From Bacteroidales bacterium (GTDB taxonomy: Bacteria; Bacteroidota; Bacteroidia; Bacteroidales; PUMT01), in contig SLOS01000214.1 of assembly GCA_007132365.1 (NCBI GenBank), positions 1 through 7,609 on the forward strand: a stretch of 7,609 nt of DNA, in the 5' to 3' direction. Shown here piece by piece: positions 6,585-7,609 of the stretch; position 1 is the first letter of the stretch; the number at the start of each line of letters is the position of its first letter. The translations under genes and the position numbers were made by a program. Below the pieces are notes generated by a model. It was not told the DNA's origin. It saw only the letters and a program-made list of their open reading frames with translations, and searched no databases.

Positions 6585-7469
6585 TCACCGGCTTCGGGAT
6601 CTGAACTTCTTTGAGGCTGAAGTAACGGAAGAAACCTGGTAAAACCCCCGTGCACCCTCGCTCAGATTGGTGGGAATATTTGCCGGTGGGGCTCCGGCAA
6701 AAGGATTACCGGAAAGATCGGTCTGAAAAAAGAATATCTGGTAGAATTCGTACTGCTCCCTTGATATGCTCCTGAGTTTCAGGGTAAGAATATCACCTTC
6801 CCTTACGTCATCTTCGCTTACCGTTGCAACAGGCAGTGATACATAATCTTCCAGACTTTCATCACTGATCACAGTCTTTTGCGCAGGGCGTGCAGTCTCC
6901 AGTCTGCCTGAAATATCCAGATCAACAAGGTAATGGTCCCCCTTCCCCTGAAGTTCGCTGAAATGGATATAAATATCATAACGTTTTTCATCAGTCAGTC
7001 CGATCAGGGAAAAGAAACTGAGCCTTACCGTTATCGAGTCGATTTCAGGAACGGGCCTGTATTCACTCCTGGCTGTAAAAATTTCACCTTCATGCTCAAT
7101 AGTGAGCTTATAGGATCCATAATTCAATTCTCCGCCAATCCGGTCGTTGATGTAATATCCCATAAGACTGTCAGTGCTGCTTTCAGTAAAAACAAAATCA
7201 GTTTCACCGTCGTTCACTGTCACGATGGCATTTCTGACGGGAAGGCCCTTGCTTACGTCATAGTATGAACTGGAATTGCTGAGCCTTATCCACTGCTCCG
7301 GGGAGGTATCATCGATATTGCCCTCTACAATCAGGTAAAGCCCCTCCCGGTCGGCGAGGTCAAGCATCACCTCTTTTTCACAGGAAATTGATATGAAGGG
7401 AGTTACGGCAAGTAAAAGTAAAAAGAGATTACCTGTTACGTTATTGATCTTTATCTTTCTGTTATTCAT
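6585..7469 (-). CDS. DUF4249 lipoprotein, TonB-receptor partner
   Basis: This 294-residue protein matches the DUF4249 family of Bacteroidota lipoproteins, usually encoded directly after a TonB-dependent receptor; no biochemical role is known to me. A lipoprotein signal is visible: basic start (NNRKIKINN), hydrophobic core LFLLLLAVTPF, and Cys30 in SISCEKEV. The acidic residues after Cys30 are compatible with surface export, though the match to the Bacteroidota export signal is only partial. The mature part looks beta-rich (IVEGNIDD, IRLSNSSSYY, GSYKLTIEHEGE). The C-terminal FFFQTDLSGNPFAGAPPAN and GARGFYQVSSV segments are typical of the family, where GNPF and a glycine-rich strand recur. It begins 33 bases after the receptor-like stop, so an operon is likely. 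It converges on the lnb-like gene with 67 bases between the stops. Annotation relies on family pattern recognition. Confidence 0.82.
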   Translation of the reverse strand: MNNRKIKINNVTGNLFLLLLAVTPFISISCEKEVMLDLADREGLYLIVEGNIDDTSPEQWIRLSNSSSYYDVSKGLPVRNAIVTVNDGETDFVFTESSTDSLMGYYINDRIGGELNYGSYKLTIEHEGEIFTARSEYRPVPEIDSITVRLSFFSLIGLTDEKRYDIYIHFSELQGKGDHYLVDLDISGRLETARPAQKTVISDESLEDYVSLPVATVSEDDVREGDILTLKLRSISREQYEFYQIFFFQTDLSGNPFAGAPPANIPTNLSEGARGFYQVSSVTSASKKFRSRSR

Positions 7470-7502
7470 ATCACTTCTGTTTCCGATAAATAATTATATA
7501 CC

Positions 7503-7609
7503 TTAAAAATTAAAATTCCATGTCACTGCCGGTACGGGACCCGGAATATAAAAAAAAGAGGACCCTGGAATTCCCGGTCTGTCGCTATCTTCGGCAAAAG
7601 ATACAGAAA
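7503..7609 (-). CDS. TonB-dependent receptor, C-terminal fragment (window edge)
   Basis: Only the last 34 codons plus the TAA stop (7503-7505, minus strand) are in the window, with two further bases of an incomplete codon at the edge. The visible peptide includes SDRPGIPGSSFFYIPGPVPA and ends VTWNFNF. Alternating aromatic residues and a terminal Phe are typical of the last beta-strand of an outer-membrane barrel recognised by the BAM complex. The following DUF4249 gene is the usual neighbour of such receptors. These receptors import substrates across the outer membrane using TonB energy; nothing here shows the substrate. The other two minus-strand frames do not offer a comparable ending, although one stays open to a stop further upstream. 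The call rests on the barrel-like terminus and the neighbour. Confidence 0.72.
   Translation of the reverse strand, partial: SVSFAEDSDRPGIPGSSFFYIPGPVPAVTWNFNF

Noticed and set aside
6933..7268. 111-residue plus-strand open frame opposite the DUF4249 gene
   Set aside because: The minus strand has a coherent lipoprotein with signal and family motifs; the plus-strand frame is its antisense shadow.
1..7609. A defence island, CRISPR array, prophage or mobile element
   Set aside because: Every sizeable gene is accounted for by housekeeping, regulatory or envelope families, and no array, transposase, integrase or terminal inverted repeats are visible.

Overview
The window looks like chromosomal DNA from a Bacteroidota bacterium, most likely in or near the Bacteroidales/Marinilabiliales. 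The main reasons are the gene families: an RprX/RprY-type two-component pair, an IPExxxVDY-family protein, a DUF4105 (Lnb) protein, a DUF4249 lipoprotein and the tail of a TonB-dependent receptor. The AT-rich leaders without clear Shine-Dalgarno sequences and a TAnnTTTG-type -7 promoter element fit as well. No tRNA, rRNA, CRISPR array, insertion sequence or integrase is visible. The genes are mostly housekeeping and envelope functions rather than an obvious accessory island.

Layout. Positions 10-2260 (+) form a tight cluster: acyl carrier protein (acpP), beta-ketoacyl-ACP synthase II (fabF) and ribonuclease III (rnc). The rnc gene most likely starts at a GTG four bases after the fabF stop. 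A 118-bp spacer with a 20-bp direct repeat (period 22) precedes a small AT-rich gene for an IPExxxVDY-family protein (2379-2807). A 111-bp spacer follows, with GTTAAA direct repeats and a clear TAnnTTTG box. It leads into a sensor kinase/response regulator pair, rprX-rprY (2919-5175), whose reading frames overlap by 14 bases. A strong AT-rich hairpin at 5230-5262 separates rprY from a DUF4105/Lnb-type protein, the Bacteroides lipoprotein N-acyltransferase family (5282-6517).

On the minus strand, converging on the lnb-like gene, are a DUF4249 lipoprotein (6585-7469) and, upstream of it, the last 34 codons of a probable TonB-dependent receptor (7503 to the window edge). These two look like one operon that continues beyond the window.

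How the genes may work together. acpP and fabF supply acyl chains for membrane lipids. The Lnb-like protein would place the third acyl chain on lipoproteins, and the DUF4249 protein is itself a predicted lipoprotein. RprXY is an OmpR-type sensory pair placed just before the acyltransferase gene. A regulatory link between envelope sensing and lipoprotein maturation is therefore possible, but it is inference from position only. I do not see a clearly new multigene system. The best leads are the repeat-bearing promoter of rprXY, the hairpin that abuts the lnb-like start codon, and the Asn in the RNase III active site.
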